Translations under genes and position numbers: made by a program
NCBI RefSeq assembly: GCF_040546585.1
Contig: NZ_JBEPOC010000001.1
Location: forward strand, 3,782,001-3,846,000
DNA: 64,000 nt
Reading direction: 5' to 3'
Source: Marmoricola sp. OAE513
GTDB taxonomy: Bacteria > Actinomycetota > Actinomycetes > Propionibacteriales > Nocardioidaceae
Notes under the pieces: generated by a model
The model's input: only the letters and a program-made list of their open reading frames with translations
Database searches by the model: none
What the model was told of the DNA's origin: nothing
Part shown: positions 52,011 through 61,109 of the stretch, piece after piece
How positions within the stretch are numbered: the stretch's first letter is position 1
Layout of the letters: the number at the start of each line of letters is the position of its first letter

Positions 52011-53217
52011 GCTCGCCCGAGCTCAGGCCGAGGACCCGGCGCGCGACGATGAGCTGCTGGATCTGCTGGGTGCCCTCGAAGATGTCGAGGATCTTGGAGT
52101 CGCGGCTCCACTTCTCCAGCAGGTCGGTCTCGGAGTAGCCCAGCGTGCCGGCCAGCTCGACGCAGCGCAGGGTGACGTCGCTGCCCATCCGACCCGCCTT
52201 CGCCTTGGCCATCGAGGCCTCCAACGAGTTCGGCTCCCGGTTGTCAGCCATCCACGCGGCCTGGAGGGTCAGCAGGTACGCCGCCTCCCAGTCCGCCTCG
52301 AGCTGCAGGAAGGTCGCCGCCGCAGCCGACTGGTTGAACGCCGGACGGTCGTAGTCGACCTCGACACCGGCGTCGGCCAGGATCCCGCGGGTCAGGTCGA
52401 GCGAGGCCCGGGCGCAGCCCAGTGCCATCGCCGCGACCAGCGGACGGGTGTTGTCGAAGGTCGCCATGGCGCCGGCGAAGCCTTCCTTGGTGTCGATCTC
52501 CTCGTTGCCCAGGATGTTCTCGGCGGGCACACGGCAGTTGTCGAAGATGATCACCGCGGTGTCGGAGGCGCGGATGCCGAGCTTGTGCTCCAGCCGCTCC
52601 ACCCGCATGCCCGGGGTGCCCTTCTGGACCACGAAGGACTTGATCGCCGCACGGCCGAGGCTCTTGTCGAGCGTCGCCCAGACGACGACGCTGTCGGCGC
52701 GCTCACCGGCCGTGACGAAGATCTTCTCGCCGTTGAGGATGTACTCGTCGCCGTCCTTGACCGCGGTCGTGCGGATGGCGGCCGAGTCGGACCCGAAGGA
52801 CGGCTCGGTGATCGCCATCGCCGCCCAGGTGCCGTCGAACTTCTTGAGCTGCTCGTCGTTGGCCACCGAGGCGATCGCGGAGTTGCCGAGGCCCTGGCGC
52901 GGCATCGACAGCGTCAGGCCGACGTCGCCCCAGCACATCTCCAGGATGGACAGCACGGACGCGAGGTTGGCGCCGTTCTTGTTGCCCTTCTCGACCGGCT
53001 TGTCGTCACGCCGGACTCCTGCCGCACCGGCGCCTTCCGAAGCACCGGAGTCGGCCAGTCCGTCGATCATCGCGGCCAGCATGTCGAGCTCGACCGGGTA
53101 CTCGTGCTCCGCGGCGTCGTACTTGCGGGAGATCGGCCGCAGCATGTTCATCGCGACCTGGTGGGCCTGGTCGATGAGCGGGCGGACCTTCTTCGGGGTT
53201 TCCAGGTTGATGCTCAT
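52003..53217 (-). CDS. Acyl-CoA dehydrogenase (subunit with catalytic glutamate)
   Basis: A 404-residue FAD-dependent dehydrogenase of fatty-acid beta-oxidation. Motifs: MAITEPSFGSDSAAIRTTAVKDGDEYILNGEKIFVTAGERADSVVV (flavin/substrate-binding), LEHKLGIRASDTAVIIFDNCRVP, and SKILDIFEGTQQIQQLIVARRVLG, where the Glu of FEGTQQIQ is the catalytic base. The partner gene lies immediately upstream and overlaps by four bases (ATGA), as in the alpha2beta2 FadE pairs of mycobacteria. Substrate chain length unknown. Confidence 0.92.
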   Translation of the reverse strand: MSINLETPKKVRPLIDQAHQVAMNMLRPISRKYDAAEHEYPVELDMLAAMIDGLADSGASEGAGAAGVRRDDKPVEKGNKNGANLASVLSILEMCWGDVGLTLSMPRQGLGNSAIASVANDEQLKKFDGTWAAMAITEPSFGSDSAAIRTTAVKDGDEYILNGEKIFVTAGERADSVVVWATLDKSLGRAAIKSFVVQKGTPGMRVERLEHKLGIRASDTAVIIFDNCRVPAENILGNEEIDTKEGFAGAMATFDNTRPLVAAMALGCARASLDLTRGILADAGVEVDYDRPAFNQSAAAATFLQLEADWEAAYLLTLQAAWMADNREPNSLEASMAKAKAGRMGSDVTLRCVELAGTLGYSETDLLEKWSRDSKILDIFEGTQQIQQLIVARRVLGLSSGELK

Positions 53218-54578
53218 ACCAGCACGGCTCCTTCCATGAGGCCGACAGCTCTCAGGTCGCGGTACCACCGCTCGACCGGGTGCTCCTTGACGAATCCGTG
53301 GCCACCGAGCAGCTGGACGCCGTCGTTGCCGATGCCCATGCCGCGCTCGGCGCAGAGCCGGCGGGCCAGGGCGATCTCGCGGCTCGCGTCCTTGCCCGCA
53401 GCGACGCGCGCCGCCGCCTTGTAGGTGACCAGGCGCATGCCCTGCAGCTCGATGGCGATGTTGGCGACCATGAACGCGACCGACTGGCGGTGCGCGATCG
53501 GCTCGCCGAACGCCTCCCGGGTCTTCACGTACGGCGTGACGTAGTCGAGCACCGCCTGGGCGGTGCCGACCGCCAGGGCGCACCAGGCCAGGCGGGAGTT
53601 CTGGACGACCTCGCGGTAGGTGGCCTCGTCGCCGAACAGCGCGACGTCCTCGACGGCGACGTCGTGGAGCTCCAGGCGGGTGATGCCGGCCGCTCGGACC
53701 CCCATGGACGGGTCGGAAACGACGGTGATGCCCTCGGCGCCGGACTCGACCAGGAAGAGCTGCGGCTTGCCGTCGAGCTCCGCGCCGATCAGGAACAGCT
53801 CGGCCTCGGCGCCGCGGACGACACCGGACTTCACGCCGTTGAGCACGTAGCCGGAGCCCTTCTTGGTCGCCGTGGCCTTCGGGACCAGCGGGTCGAAGAG
53901 GGCGGTCGGCTCGGCGAGCACGAGCGCAGCGGCCGGGACCTCGTCGCCGGCGAAAGCCGGGAGGTACGTCGACTGCTGCTCGTCGGTGCCGTACAACGAG
54001 AGCGCCGTGGCGACCGCGCCGGAGGACAGTGCGGCGACCGCGATCCCGAGGTCACCCTTGGCCAGGGCCTCGTGCACCAGGACGCCCGCCACGGCGGAAC
54101 GCTCGGTGGCGATGCCGCCCAGGTCCTCGGCGACACCCAGGATCGGCAGACCGATCTCGAGCGAGGCCTTGAGCAGCTCCTCGGGCGTCGCGCAGGCCTC
54201 GTTGGCCTCGGCAGCCGCGGGTCGGACGACCTCGTCGGCGAACTCGGAGACCACGTCGACGAGCATCTGCTCGTCCTCGCTCGGGGTCAGGTCGAACAGA
54301 CCGGTCGGCTGCGCGGACGGAACCCGCTTGCCGCCGCCCTTCCCGCCGACCTTGGCGAACGCGCGGCCGGCGGCGCTGGCGGTCTTGAACCCCGCGCTGG
54401 TCACCCGGAACACGGTCTGCTCACTGGTCCTGCGGATGCCGAGGCGGTCGAGCACATCGCTCTGCGCGAGCTTGTTCAGCGCGACGACTGCCAGGCCGAT
54501 CGGGTCACGTTTCTCGTTGTCACTGAGTCCGTGCTTGCCGCCTGCGGCGAGCACGCTCTTCACGGGGTCGAATGCCAT
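53214..54578 (-). CDS. Acyl-CoA dehydrogenase family protein, paired subunit
   Basis: A 454-residue homologue. The N-terminal ~100 residues (MAFDPVKSVLAAGGKHGLSD through GGKGGGKRVPSAQPTGLFDLT) are an extension not seen in ordinary enzymes; the dehydrogenase fold starts near TPSEDEQMLVDVVSEFADEVV. Middle: VLAEPTALFDPL, GYVLNGVKSGVVRGAEAELFLIGAE, and QLLGGHGFVKEHPVERWYRDLRAVGLMEG, with only AVLV after. It lacks the usual IYEGTNEIQ ending and terminal helix, so it may serve as the non-catalytic partner of the next gene. ATG 54578, with -10 TACAGT (54590-54585) inside a palindromic operator. Confidence 0.88.
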   Translation of the reverse strand: MAFDPVKSVLAAGGKHGLSDNEKRDPIGLAVVALNKLAQSDVLDRLGIRRTSEQTVFRVTSAGFKTASAAGRAFAKVGGKGGGKRVPSAQPTGLFDLTPSEDEQMLVDVVSEFADEVVRPAAAEANEACATPEELLKASLEIGLPILGVAEDLGGIATERSAVAGVLVHEALAKGDLGIAVAALSSGAVATALSLYGTDEQQSTYLPAFAGDEVPAAALVLAEPTALFDPLVPKATATKKGSGYVLNGVKSGVVRGAEAELFLIGAELDGKPQLFLVESGAEGITVVSDPSMGVRAAGITRLELHDVAVEDVALFGDEATYREVVQNSRLAWCALAVGTAQAVLDYVTPYVKTREAFGEPIAHRQSVAFMVANIAIELQGMRLVTYKAAARVAAGKDASREIALARRLCAERGMGIGNDGVQLLGGHGFVKEHPVERWYRDLRAVGLMEGAVLV

Positions 54579-54581
54579 GCC

Positions 54582-54602
54582 GTTACTGTAACTGCGAGTT
54601 AC
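54582..54602 (-). promoter_or_regulatory. Palindromic operator over the acyl-CoA dehydrogenase promoter
   Basis: Two overlapping perfect palindromes: GTTAC-T-GTAAC (54582-54592) and GTAACT-GCG-AGTTAC (54588-54602). They cover the -10 box TACAGT (54590-54585) and end only four bases before ATG 54578. The GTTAC/GTAAC half-sites are typical in form for TetR-type repressors of fatty-acid degradation. The repressor gene is not in the window. Confidence 0.65.
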
Positions 54603-54653
54603 ACATAGCGCTACAACTTCGTACGTGGCGCCGGTCACGAGTTTCGGCCTGTC

Positions 54654-54659
54654 TAGGAT
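54654..54659 (+). promoter_or_regulatory. -10 box (TAGGAT) of def; leaderless
   Basis: TAGGAT lies seven bases before ATG 54667 with no ribosome site. It is 52 bp from the divergent acyl-CoA dehydrogenase operator. Confidence 0.45.
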
Positions 54660-54666
54660 TCAGCCC

Positions 54667-55239
54667 ATGACGACCGCTCCCGAGTCCGTCCTCCCGTCCG
54701 GGGGAACCGTGCGCCCGATCACCCGGTGGGGCGAAGCCGTGATGCACCGCCCGGCCCGTCCGGTGACGACCTTCGACCAGACGCTTGCCGACCTCGCGGC
54801 CGACATGGTGGCGACGATGTACGCCGCCCAGGGCGTCGGGCTCGCCGCGTGCCAGATCGGCGTCGACCTCGCGATCTTCGTCTTCGACTGCCCCGACGAG
54901 GCGGGGGTCGAGCACCAGGGGGTCGTGTGCAACCCCGTGCTGCACCTGCCCGAGGGCCGCGACCGCAGCCTCGACGACGGTGACGAGGGCTGCCTTTCCT
55001 TCCCCGGCGCCTTCGTGCCGTGCGCGCGACCGGACTTCGCGCGCGTCACGGGCCAGGACCTGCGCGGCGACCCGGTCGAGTACTCCGGGGACGGTCTGCT
55101 GGCCCGCTGCCTGCAGCACGAGACCGACCACACGAACGGCATGGTGTTCGGCGACCGCCTCTCGACGCGTCAGCGCAAGAAGCTCACCAAACAGATGGAG
55201 TCCGAGGCCCACGAGTTCCCGCCGGGCTGGCCTGCCTGA
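54667..55239 (+). CDS. def: Peptide deformylase
   Basis: Removes the formyl group from nascent proteins (190 aa). The three motifs are intact: GVGLAACQIG (motif I), EGCLSFPG (motif II with metal-binding Cys) and CLQHETDHTNG (motif III, two His ligands and catalytic Glu). The ATG 54667 is preceded by TAGGAT (leaderless); an in-frame start at 54625 would run through the promoter. The TrmH-type gene is convergent, with one base between the stop codons. Confidence 0.96.
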   Translation: MTTAPESVLPSGGTVRPITRWGEAVMHRPARPVTTFDQTLADLAADMVATMYAAQGVGLAACQIGVDLAIFVFDCPDEAGVEHQGVVCNPVLHLPEGRDRSLDDGDEGCLSFPGAFVPCARPDFARVTGQDLRGDPVEYSGDGLLARCLQHETDHTNGMVFGDRLSTRQRKKLTKQMESEAHEFPPGWPA

Positions 55240-56043
55240 TCAGCGTCGGGCGGCGACGTAGCAGGCGACCGCCGACGCCGCGGCGACGTTCAACGAGTCG
55301 ATGCCGGCCGCCATCGGGATGACGGCGCGCCTGTCGGCGGAGGACTCCCAGCGCTGCGAGAGGCCGTGGCCCTCGGACCCCAGGACGAGCGCGAGCCGGC
55401 CGACCCCGGCAACCGCTTGCTCGATCGGGACGGCGTCGGGCGCCAGGGTCAGGGCGACGGTGGTGAATCCGCGCGTCGAGAGGTCCACGAGACCGGAGTG
55501 CCAGTCGGGCAGCCGGGTCCACGGCGTCGAGAAGACCGCGCCCATCCCGACCTTGACCGAACGTCGGTAGAGCGGGTCGGCGCAGCGCGGCGCCAGCAGC
55601 ACGGCGTCGAACCCGAGGGCCGCCCCCGAGCGGAAGACCGCCCCGACGTTGGTGTGGTCCACGAGGTCCTCGAGCACCAGGACGGACCGCGTCCCGTCGA
55701 GAACCTCGTCGACCGACGGCAACGGCTTGCGCGCGAACGACGCCAACGCGCCGCGGTGCACGTGGAAGCCGACGACCTGCTCGACGAGCTCCTCGGCGAG
55801 CACGTACACGGGGGCGTTCGACGCGCTCGTGACGTCGGCCAGCGTGTCCACCCAGCGCGGAGCCATCAGGTAGGACCGCGCGGCGAACCCGGCCGCGGCA
55901 GCGCGGCGTACGACCTTCTCGCCCTCGGCGAGGAACAGGCCGTGCTCGACCTCGAGGCTGGCCCGGAGCTGGACGTCGCGCAGGTCGCGGTAGTCGGCCA
56001 GCCGGGGATCGGCCCGGTCGGTGATCTCGATCAGGTCAGGCAT
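55240..56043 (-). CDS. TrmH family RNA methyltransferase (SpoU)
   Basis: A 267-residue 2'-O-methyltransferase. An N-terminal substrate-binding domain (VEHGLFLAEGEKVVRRAAAAGF) precedes the SPOUT knot: motif 1 VLEDLVDHTNVGAVFRSGAALGFDAVLL, motif 2 LVLGSEGHGLS, motif 3 VIPMAAGIDSLNVAAASAVACYVAAR. SAM sits in the trefoil knot. The RNA target (rRNA or tRNA) is not determined. It overlaps cysG by 8 nt. Confidence 0.92.
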   Translation of the reverse strand: MPDLIEITDRADPRLADYRDLRDVQLRASLEVEHGLFLAEGEKVVRRAAAAGFAARSYLMAPRWVDTLADVTSASNAPVYVLAEELVEQVVGFHVHRGALASFARKPLPSVDEVLDGTRSVLVLEDLVDHTNVGAVFRSGAALGFDAVLLAPRCADPLYRRSVKVGMGAVFSTPWTRLPDWHSGLVDLSTRGFTTVALTLAPDAVPIEQAVAGVGRLALVLGSEGHGLSQRWESSADRRAVIPMAAGIDSLNVAAASAVACYVAARR

Positions 56044-57262
56044 CGGGGTGGGCGACGCGGACCACGTCGCCGATCACGATGATCGCGGGCGCCTTCACGT
56101 CGTGGGTGACCAGGTCGTCGGCGAGCGTGCGCAGCCGGGAGACGACCGTGCGCTCGGTGGGCATGGTGCCGTCGCAGACCACGGCGACCGGGGTCTCGGG
56201 GTCGCGACCCAGCTCGATCAGCGTCGCGGCGATCGCCGGGGCGTTCTGCACGCCCATCATCACCACCACGGTGCCGGTCATCCGGGCCACACCGTCCCAG
56301 GCGACCAGCGACTCGGGGTGGCCCGGTGGCAGGTGACCGGAGATCACGGTGAACTCGTGGGTGACCCCGCGGTGGGTGACCGGGATGCCGGCGATTCCCG
56401 GCACGGCGATCGGACTGCTGATGCCGGGGATGACGGTGACCGGGACGCCGGCGTCGCGGCACGCGAGGATCTCCTCGTAGCCGCGTCCGAACACGAAGTT
56501 GTCGCCGCCCTTGAACCGGGCCACCCGTTTCCCGGCCAGGGCGGCCTCGACGATGATCCGGTTGATCTCCTCCTGCTGGGCCGAGCGTCCTCGCGGAAGC
56601 TTGGCGACGTCGACCAGCTCGACGTCCGGGCTGAGGTCACCGAGGAGCTCGCGCGGGGCCAGACGGTCGGCGACGACGACGTCGGCCTCCATCAGCGCCT
56701 TCCGACCGGCCAGCGTCATCAGGCCGGGATCCCCCGGGCCACCGCCGATCAGCACGACGCCGGGCTCCCGCGGGACGTCGACGCCGTCCAGCGTCCCGTC
56801 CTGGAGGCCCTCCATGATCCGGTCGCGCAGCGCTGCCGTCTGCCGGGAGTCGCGGTACTCGCGGCGATCACCGAGGACGGCGACGGTCACCTCGCCGTGC
56901 CGCCCGACGGCCGGCGTCCAGGCACTTCCCGCGAGGGCCTCGTCGGAGCGGACGCAGAAGGTGTGCAGGCTCTCGGCGACCTCGACCACCCGCTGGTTGG
57001 TGCCCGGGTCGTCGGTGGCCGCGATGACGTACCACGCGCCGTGGAGGTCGCCGTCCTCGAAGGGACGCTGCAGCAGCGTGATCTCACCACCCCCGTGCAG
57101 ACCCTCGATGGCGGGCGTGACCTCGGGGGCGACGACGTGGACGTCCGCACCCGCGGCGATCAGACCGGGGACGCGACGCTGGGCGACGTGTCCCCCACCG
57201 ACGACGACGACCTTGCGGCCCGCGAGCCTGAGTCCGGAGGGGTACGTCGGGTAGTCGCTCAC
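56036..57262 (-). CDS. cysG: Siroheme synthase CysG (uroporphyrinogen-III C-methyltransferase with precorrin-2 dehydrogenase domain)
   Basis: A 408-residue bifunctional enzyme. The N-terminal Rossmann domain (GRKVVVVGGGHVAQRRVPGLIAAGADVHVVAPEVTP, DDPGTNQRVVEVAE) belongs to the precorrin-2 oxidase/ferrochelatase half; the C-terminal half is the methyltransferase (VVLIGGGPGDPGLMTLAGRKALMEADVVVADRL, ARFKGGDNFVFGRGYEE, PGISSPIAVPGIAGIPVTHRG). It makes siroheme for sulfite/nitrite reductases or supplies cobalamin synthesis. It overlaps trmH by 8 nt. GTG 57262; no nitrite or sulfite reductase is adjacent. Confidence 0.93.
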   Translation of the reverse strand: MSDYPTYPSGLRLAGRKVVVVGGGHVAQRRVPGLIAAGADVHVVAPEVTPAIEGLHGGGEITLLQRPFEDGDLHGAWYVIAATDDPGTNQRVVEVAESLHTFCVRSDEALAGSAWTPAVGRHGEVTVAVLGDRREYRDSRQTAALRDRIMEGLQDGTLDGVDVPREPGVVLIGGGPGDPGLMTLAGRKALMEADVVVADRLAPRELLGDLSPDVELVDVAKLPRGRSAQQEEINRIIVEAALAGKRVARFKGGDNFVFGRGYEEILACRDAGVPVTVIPGISSPIAVPGIAGIPVTHRGVTHEFTVISGHLPPGHPESLVAWDGVARMTGTVVVMMGVQNAPAIAATLIELGRDPETPVAVVCDGTMPTERTVVSRLRTLADDLVTHDVKAPAIIVIGDVVRVAHPDA

Positions 57263-57318
57263 CGGGCCATTCTCCCGATCCGCCGCACGAGGTGCTGACG
57301 CGGGTTCACCCTGCGGAC

Positions 57319-57324
57319 TAGTGT
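57319..57324 (+). promoter_or_regulatory. -10 box (TAGTGT) of the PEBP gene; leaderless
   Basis: TAGTGT lies six bases before ATG 57331 with no ribosome site between. Confidence 0.45.
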
Positions 57325-57330
57325 CGTGCC

Positions 57331-57858
57331 ATGAGCATCGAACGCCCGGTATCCCCCGATCCGTACCCCCTGCTCCCGGCCGTCGCCTCCTTCACCGTCA
57401 CCAGCGACGACGTCACCGACGGCCAGCCGCTCAAGGACGACCAGGTGGCCGCTGCCGGCAACACCTCTCCCCAGCTGTCGTGGAGCGGCGCCCCGGAAGG
57501 GACGCAGAGCTACACGATCACCTGCTTCGACCCGGACGCGCCGACTCCGTCGGGGTTCTGGCACTGGGTCCTCGTCGACGTTCCCGCGGACGTCACCAGC
57601 CTGGACGTCGGGGCCGGAGCCGAGGGTGCCGACCTGCCCGGCAACGCGTTCATGTGCCGCAACGACGGCGGACCCAAGGCGTTCATGGGCGCTGCTCCGC
57701 CCGAGGGTGACCAGGTCCACCGCTACTACTTCGTCGTGCACGCCGTGAAGACCCCGGAGCTCGGGGTGGACTCGGACGCGTCAGCGGCCGTGGTCTCGTT
57801 CAACCTGGCGTTCAAGACCCTCGGCCGAGCGATCCTCCATGGCACCTACCAGCACTGA
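57331..57858 (+). CDS. YbhB/YbcL family Raf kinase inhibitor-like protein (PEBP fold)
   Basis: A 175-residue protein with the PEBP landmarks [51 protein letters not shown] (the DPDAPTxxxFxHW motif), [29 protein letters not shown] (GGPxPP-like). Bacterial members bind anions in a small pocket; biological roles are unclear. ATG 57331 leaderless. Its last 20 nt overlap the hydrolase. Confidence 0.92.
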   Translation: MSIERPVSPDPYPLLPAVASFTVTSDDVTDGQPLKDDQVAAAGNTSPQLSWSGAPEGTQSYTITCFDPDAPTPSGFWHWVLVDVPADVTSLDVGAGAEGADLPGNAFMCRNDGGPKAFMGAAPPEGDQVHRYYFVVHAVKTPELGVDSDASAAVVSFNLAFKTLGRAILHGTYQH

Positions 57859-58789
57859 CATCCTCGGGGCGCCGTACCTCGCCCGAACCCTCGCGCTGCG
57901 GCCGGACGCCGAGGGCGAGGTCACCGCGACCCTGGTGCACCGTCCCGCCGACGGGCCGCCCACCGGTAAGGCCGTCCTGCACGTCCACGGGTTCGCCGAC
58001 TACTTCTTCCAGACCCCGGCTGCGGACTTCTGGTGCAACCGGGGGTACGACTTCTACGCCCTCGACCTGCGCAAGTACGGGCGGTCGCTGCTGCCCCACC
58101 AGACGCCGAACTACGTCGACGACCTGAGCACGTACCACGAGGAGCTCGACCAGGCGTACGAGGCCATCAGCGCCAACTACCAGCACATCGTCCTCTCGGC
58201 GCACTCCACCGGCGGACTGACCGTGCCGCTGTGGGCGGCAGCGCGGAGGCTCGACATCGCCGGGATGGTGCTCAACGCACCTTGGCTCGACATGCAGGGC
58301 GACGCGGTCACCCGCAACGTCGCGATGCCGGTCATCAGACGGCTCGGGTCCCGCAGGCCGCAGTTGGAGATCCCGCGCAAGGTCAGCGGCTTCTACGCTC
58401 GGAGCATCCACGCGGCCCACGAGGGCGACTGGGACTTCAACCTGGAGTGGAAGCCGCTGCAGTCCTGGCCCGTGTACGCCGGCTGGATCCGGGCGATCCG
58501 TGAGGGGCAGATCGCGATCTCTCGCGGGATCGAGGTGCCGGCGCCGGTCCTGGTGCTGTCCTCGAGCCGCTCGGGTCACCCGAGCTCGATCCACCACCCC
58601 GACGTGCACAGCACCGACATCGTCCTGGACGTCGAGCAGATCCGGCGGCGGGCGCCTCTCCTGGGCCGGCACGTGACGCTGGCGCAGATCGACGGTGCCG
58701 TCCACGACGTCACCCTGTCGCGCCCGGAGGTTCGGAAAGTCGTGTTCGACGAGGTGGCGGTGTTTCTCTCCGCGTACGTCGATGGCTAG
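57839..58789 (+). CDS. Alpha/beta hydrolase (lysophospholipase-like)
   Basis: A 316-residue serine hydrolase of the monoacylglycerol lipase type. Oxyanion region [38 protein letters not shown], nucleophile elbow LSAHSTGGL (Ser in HST), and a late histidine in [11 protein letters not shown]. Domain cap between. Substrate unknown. ATG 57839 lies inside the end of the PEBP gene (20-nt overlap), so translation is coupled. Confidence 0.87.
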   Translation: MAPTSTDILGAPYLARTLALRPDAEGEVTATLVHRPADGPPTGKAVLHVHGFADYFFQTPAADFWCNRGYDFYALDLRKYGRSLLPHQTPNYVDDLSTYHEELDQAYEAISANYQHIVLSAHSTGGLTVPLWAAARRLDIAGMVLNAPWLDMQGDAVTRNVAMPVIRRLGSRRPQLEIPRKVSGFYARSIHAAHEGDWDFNLEWKPLQSWPVYAGWIRAIREGQIAISRGIEVPAPVLVLSSSRSGHPSSIHHPDVHSTDIVLDVEQIRRRAPLLGRHVTLAQIDGAVHDVTLSRPEVRKVVFDEVAVFLSAYVDG

Positions 58790-58798
58790 GTTCAAGGT

Positions 58799-59254
58799 AT
58801 GAACCCCGTCACTGGACTCTCCCTCGGCCGCATCGCCATCGGCGCCGGCGCCCTCGCCGCCCCCGAGCTCGCCAGCAAGCTGTTCAAGCTCGACACCGCG
58901 AACAACCCGCAGCTGCCGTACATGCTGCGGATGTTCGGCTCCCGCGAGATCGCCCTCGGCGCCGTCACGCTGGTGTCCAAGGGCGCTGCGCGGCGTCAGC
59001 TGGTGGCGCTCGGCATCGCCGTCGACGGCGCCGACGCGTACGCCGGGTACGACGCGATGCAGACCGGAGCGGTCGACCAGAAGGTCGGTATCGGCCTGGT
59101 CGCGCCGGCCGTGTTCGCCGTCGGAGCCGGCTTCGTCGGACTCTTCGCGCGGACGCGGGCGGGCAAGACGGTCGTCGCCGTACAGCCCGCTCTCTCCAAG
59201 CGCCAGGCCCGGAAGGCCCTGAAGAAGGCCGCGAAGGCGCAGCGCTCGGACTAG
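58799..59254 (+). CDS. Conserved small membrane protein (DUF4267-like)
   Basis: A 151-residue protein with glycine/alanine-rich membrane segments (LGRIAIGAGALAAPELASKLF; MLRMFGSREIALGAVTL; VGLVAPAVFAVGAGFVGLF) and a basic tail (LSKRQARKALKKAAKAQRS). GRIAIGxxALxxP followed by MFGSREIALG is typical of a family of integral proteins widespread in mycobacteria; function unknown. Leaderless: TAGGTT (58787-58792) six bases before ATG. Its stop and that of the TSUP gene share CTAG (59251-59254). Confidence 0.75.
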   Translation: MNPVTGLSLGRIAIGAGALAAPELASKLFKLDTANNPQLPYMLRMFGSREIALGAVTLVSKGAARRQLVALGIAVDGADAYAGYDAMQTGAVDQKVGIGLVAPAVFAVGAGFVGLFARTRAGKTVVAVQPALSKRQARKALKKAAKAQRSD

Positions 59255-60000
59255 AGCAGGAACGAGACCAGCGCGACCAGGCCGACGACCACGATCACTG
59301 CCCGGAGCACGTTCGGCGGCAGCTTCTGCCCGACCCGCGCACCGATCTGACCGCCGGTGGCCGCGCCGACGGCCAGCAGGGCGACGATCAACCAGTCCAT
59401 GTGGCCGGAGAAGGTGAAGATCACCGCGGCCAGGCTGTTGGACGACGCGACGACGACGTTCTTGACGGCGTTCTGGCGCTGCAGCGACTCGTGCACGCCG
59501 GCACCGAAGATGCCGAGCACGATCACGCCCTGGGCGGCGCCGAAGTAGCCGCCGTACACACCGGCGCCGAGGACGGCGGGCGGCACCCAGGGCGCGTCCG
59601 GCGCGCTCCCGTCAGCGGCCGCCGCCGCCCGCGCCGAGATCCGCGGTCCGAGCACCACCAGCAGCAGACCGACCAGGATCAGCACCGGCACGATCGCCTT
59701 GAAGGCCGACGACGGCAGCACCAGCAGCAGGGTCGCGCCGATCGCGGACCCGACCAGCGTGGCCACGACCAGCCGCAGGATCCGCGTTCGCTGGCCGGTC
59801 AGGTGGGCCCGGTAGCCGATCGCGCCGGACACCGAACCCGGCACGAGCCCGAGCGTGTTCGACACGTTGGCGGTGACCGGCGGGACACCGAACGCGAGGA
59901 GGGTCGGGAACGTGATCAGCGTTCCCGACCCCACCACGGTGTTGATCGTGCCCGCCGCGACCCCTGCCAGCAGGATCACGGCGCACTCGAGCAGGCTCAC
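59251..60000 (-). CDS. TSUP family transporter (sulfite exporter TauE/SafE-like)
   Basis: A 249-residue membrane protein with about eight hydrophobic helices. Paired repeats typical of the family are visible: GVAAGTINTVVGSGTLITFPTLLAFGVPPVTANVSNTLGL and GGYFGAAQGVIVLGIFGA, with QNAVKNVVVASSNSLAAVIF. TSUP members export sulfite or sulfonate derivatives. It overlaps the SPFH gene by four bases (ATGA). Confidence 0.88.
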   Translation of the reverse strand: MSLLECAVILLAGVAAGTINTVVGSGTLITFPTLLAFGVPPVTANVSNTLGLVPGSVSGAIGYRAHLTGQRTRILRLVVATLVGSAIGATLLLVLPSSAFKAIVPVLILVGLLLVVLGPRISARAAAAADGSAPDAPWVPPAVLGAGVYGGYFGAAQGVIVLGIFGAGVHESLQRQNAVKNVVVASSNSLAAVIFTFSGHMDWLIVALLAVGAATGGQIGARVGQKLPPNVLRAVIVVVGLVALVSFLL

Positions 60001-61109
60001 GGAGCCGGAGGCTGCGGCCCTGCGTCCGGATCGGTCCCGACCTCGGGGCCGGCCTCAGGAGCGGCCGACTCCTGGGCCTCCTTCAGCGCGGCCTCGACGC
60101 TCTCGTGCGCCCCCTGCAGGGCACCGCTGCCGCCCAGCTCCACGCGCTCGCTGGAACCCATGTCGACCCGGACCTTCGGGCCGGTGGACTGCTGCGGGAT
60201 GCCGGCGATTTCGTGGATGGACGAACCGAGGCCCTCGAGCGCCTTGGTGAACTCCGAGGGGACGATCCAGAGCTTGTTGGCGTCGCCGTCCGCGATCTTC
60301 GGCATCATCTGCAGGTACTGGTAGGCCAGCAGCGACTGGTCCGGGTTCCCGTCGTGGATGGCCTGGAAGACCGTGAGGATGGCCTGCCCCTCACCCTGGG
60401 CCCGCAGGATCGCGGACTCGCGGTCGGCCTGGGCGCGCAGGATGAGCGCCTCGCGGTCACCCTCGGCGTTCAGGATCGCGGACTGCTTGTTTCCCTCGGC
60501 CGTGAGGATCGCGGACTGCCGCTGACCCTCGGCGGTGAGGATGAGTGCGCGCTTGTCACGGTCGGCGCGCATCTGCTTCTCCATCGCGTCCTTGATGGAC
60601 GGCGGCGGGTCGATGCCCTTGATCTCGACGCGTCCGACGCGCACGCCCCAGCGACCAGTGGCCTCGTCGAGGACCCCGGAGAGACCCCGGTTGATGTCCT
60701 CGCGCGAGGTCAGCGTCTGCTCGAGGTCCATCCCACCGACGATGTTGCGCAGCGTCGTCATGGTGAGCTGCTCGATGGCGGAGATGTAGTTGGCGATCTC
60801 GTACGTCGCGGCGACCGGGTCGGTGACCTGGAAGTAGATGACGGTGTCGATCGAGACGACCAGGTTGTCCTCGGTGATCACCGGCTGCGGCGGGAACGAG
60901 ACCACCTGCTCGCGCATGTCGATGACGTAGCGGACCCGGTCGATGAACGGGGTGACCATGTTGAGGCCGGGCGAGAGGGTGGTGCGGTACTTGCCGAACC
61001 GCTCCACGATGCCGGCGCGTGCCTGCGGGATGATCCGGATCGTCTTCGCGAGCACGAGGATCGCGAAGAGGACCAGCACCGTGAAGAACACGAGCAGGAA
61101 CGTCTCCAT
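59997..61109 (-). CDS. SPFH/Band 7/PHB domain protein (stomatin-like)
   Basis: A 370-residue membrane-anchored protein: one N-terminal helix (TFLLVFFTVLVLFAILVLA), the SPFH domain (IIPQARAGIVERFGKYRTTLSPGLNMVTPFIDRVRYVIDMREQVV), a coiled coil rich in repeats of AEGQRQSAILTAEGNKQSAIL, and a Pro/Ala tail. Such proteins form ring-like membrane scaffolds and pair with NfeD proteins, encoded immediately upstream. Exact role (membrane quality control) is inferred. Confidence 0.92.
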   Translation of the reverse strand: METFLLVFFTVLVLFAILVLAKTIRIIPQARAGIVERFGKYRTTLSPGLNMVTPFIDRVRYVIDMREQVVSFPPQPVITEDNLVVSIDTVIYFQVTDPVAATYEIANYISAIEQLTMTTLRNIVGGMDLEQTLTSREDINRGLSGVLDEATGRWGVRVGRVEIKGIDPPPSIKDAMEKQMRADRDKRALILTAEGQRQSAILTAEGNKQSAILNAEGDREALILRAQADRESAILRAQGEGQAILTVFQAIHDGNPDQSLLAYQYLQMMPKIADGDANKLWIVPSEFTKALEGLGSSIHEIAGIPQQSTGPKVRVDMGSSERVELGGSGALQGAHESVEAALKEAQESAAPEAGPEVGTDPDAGPQPPAP

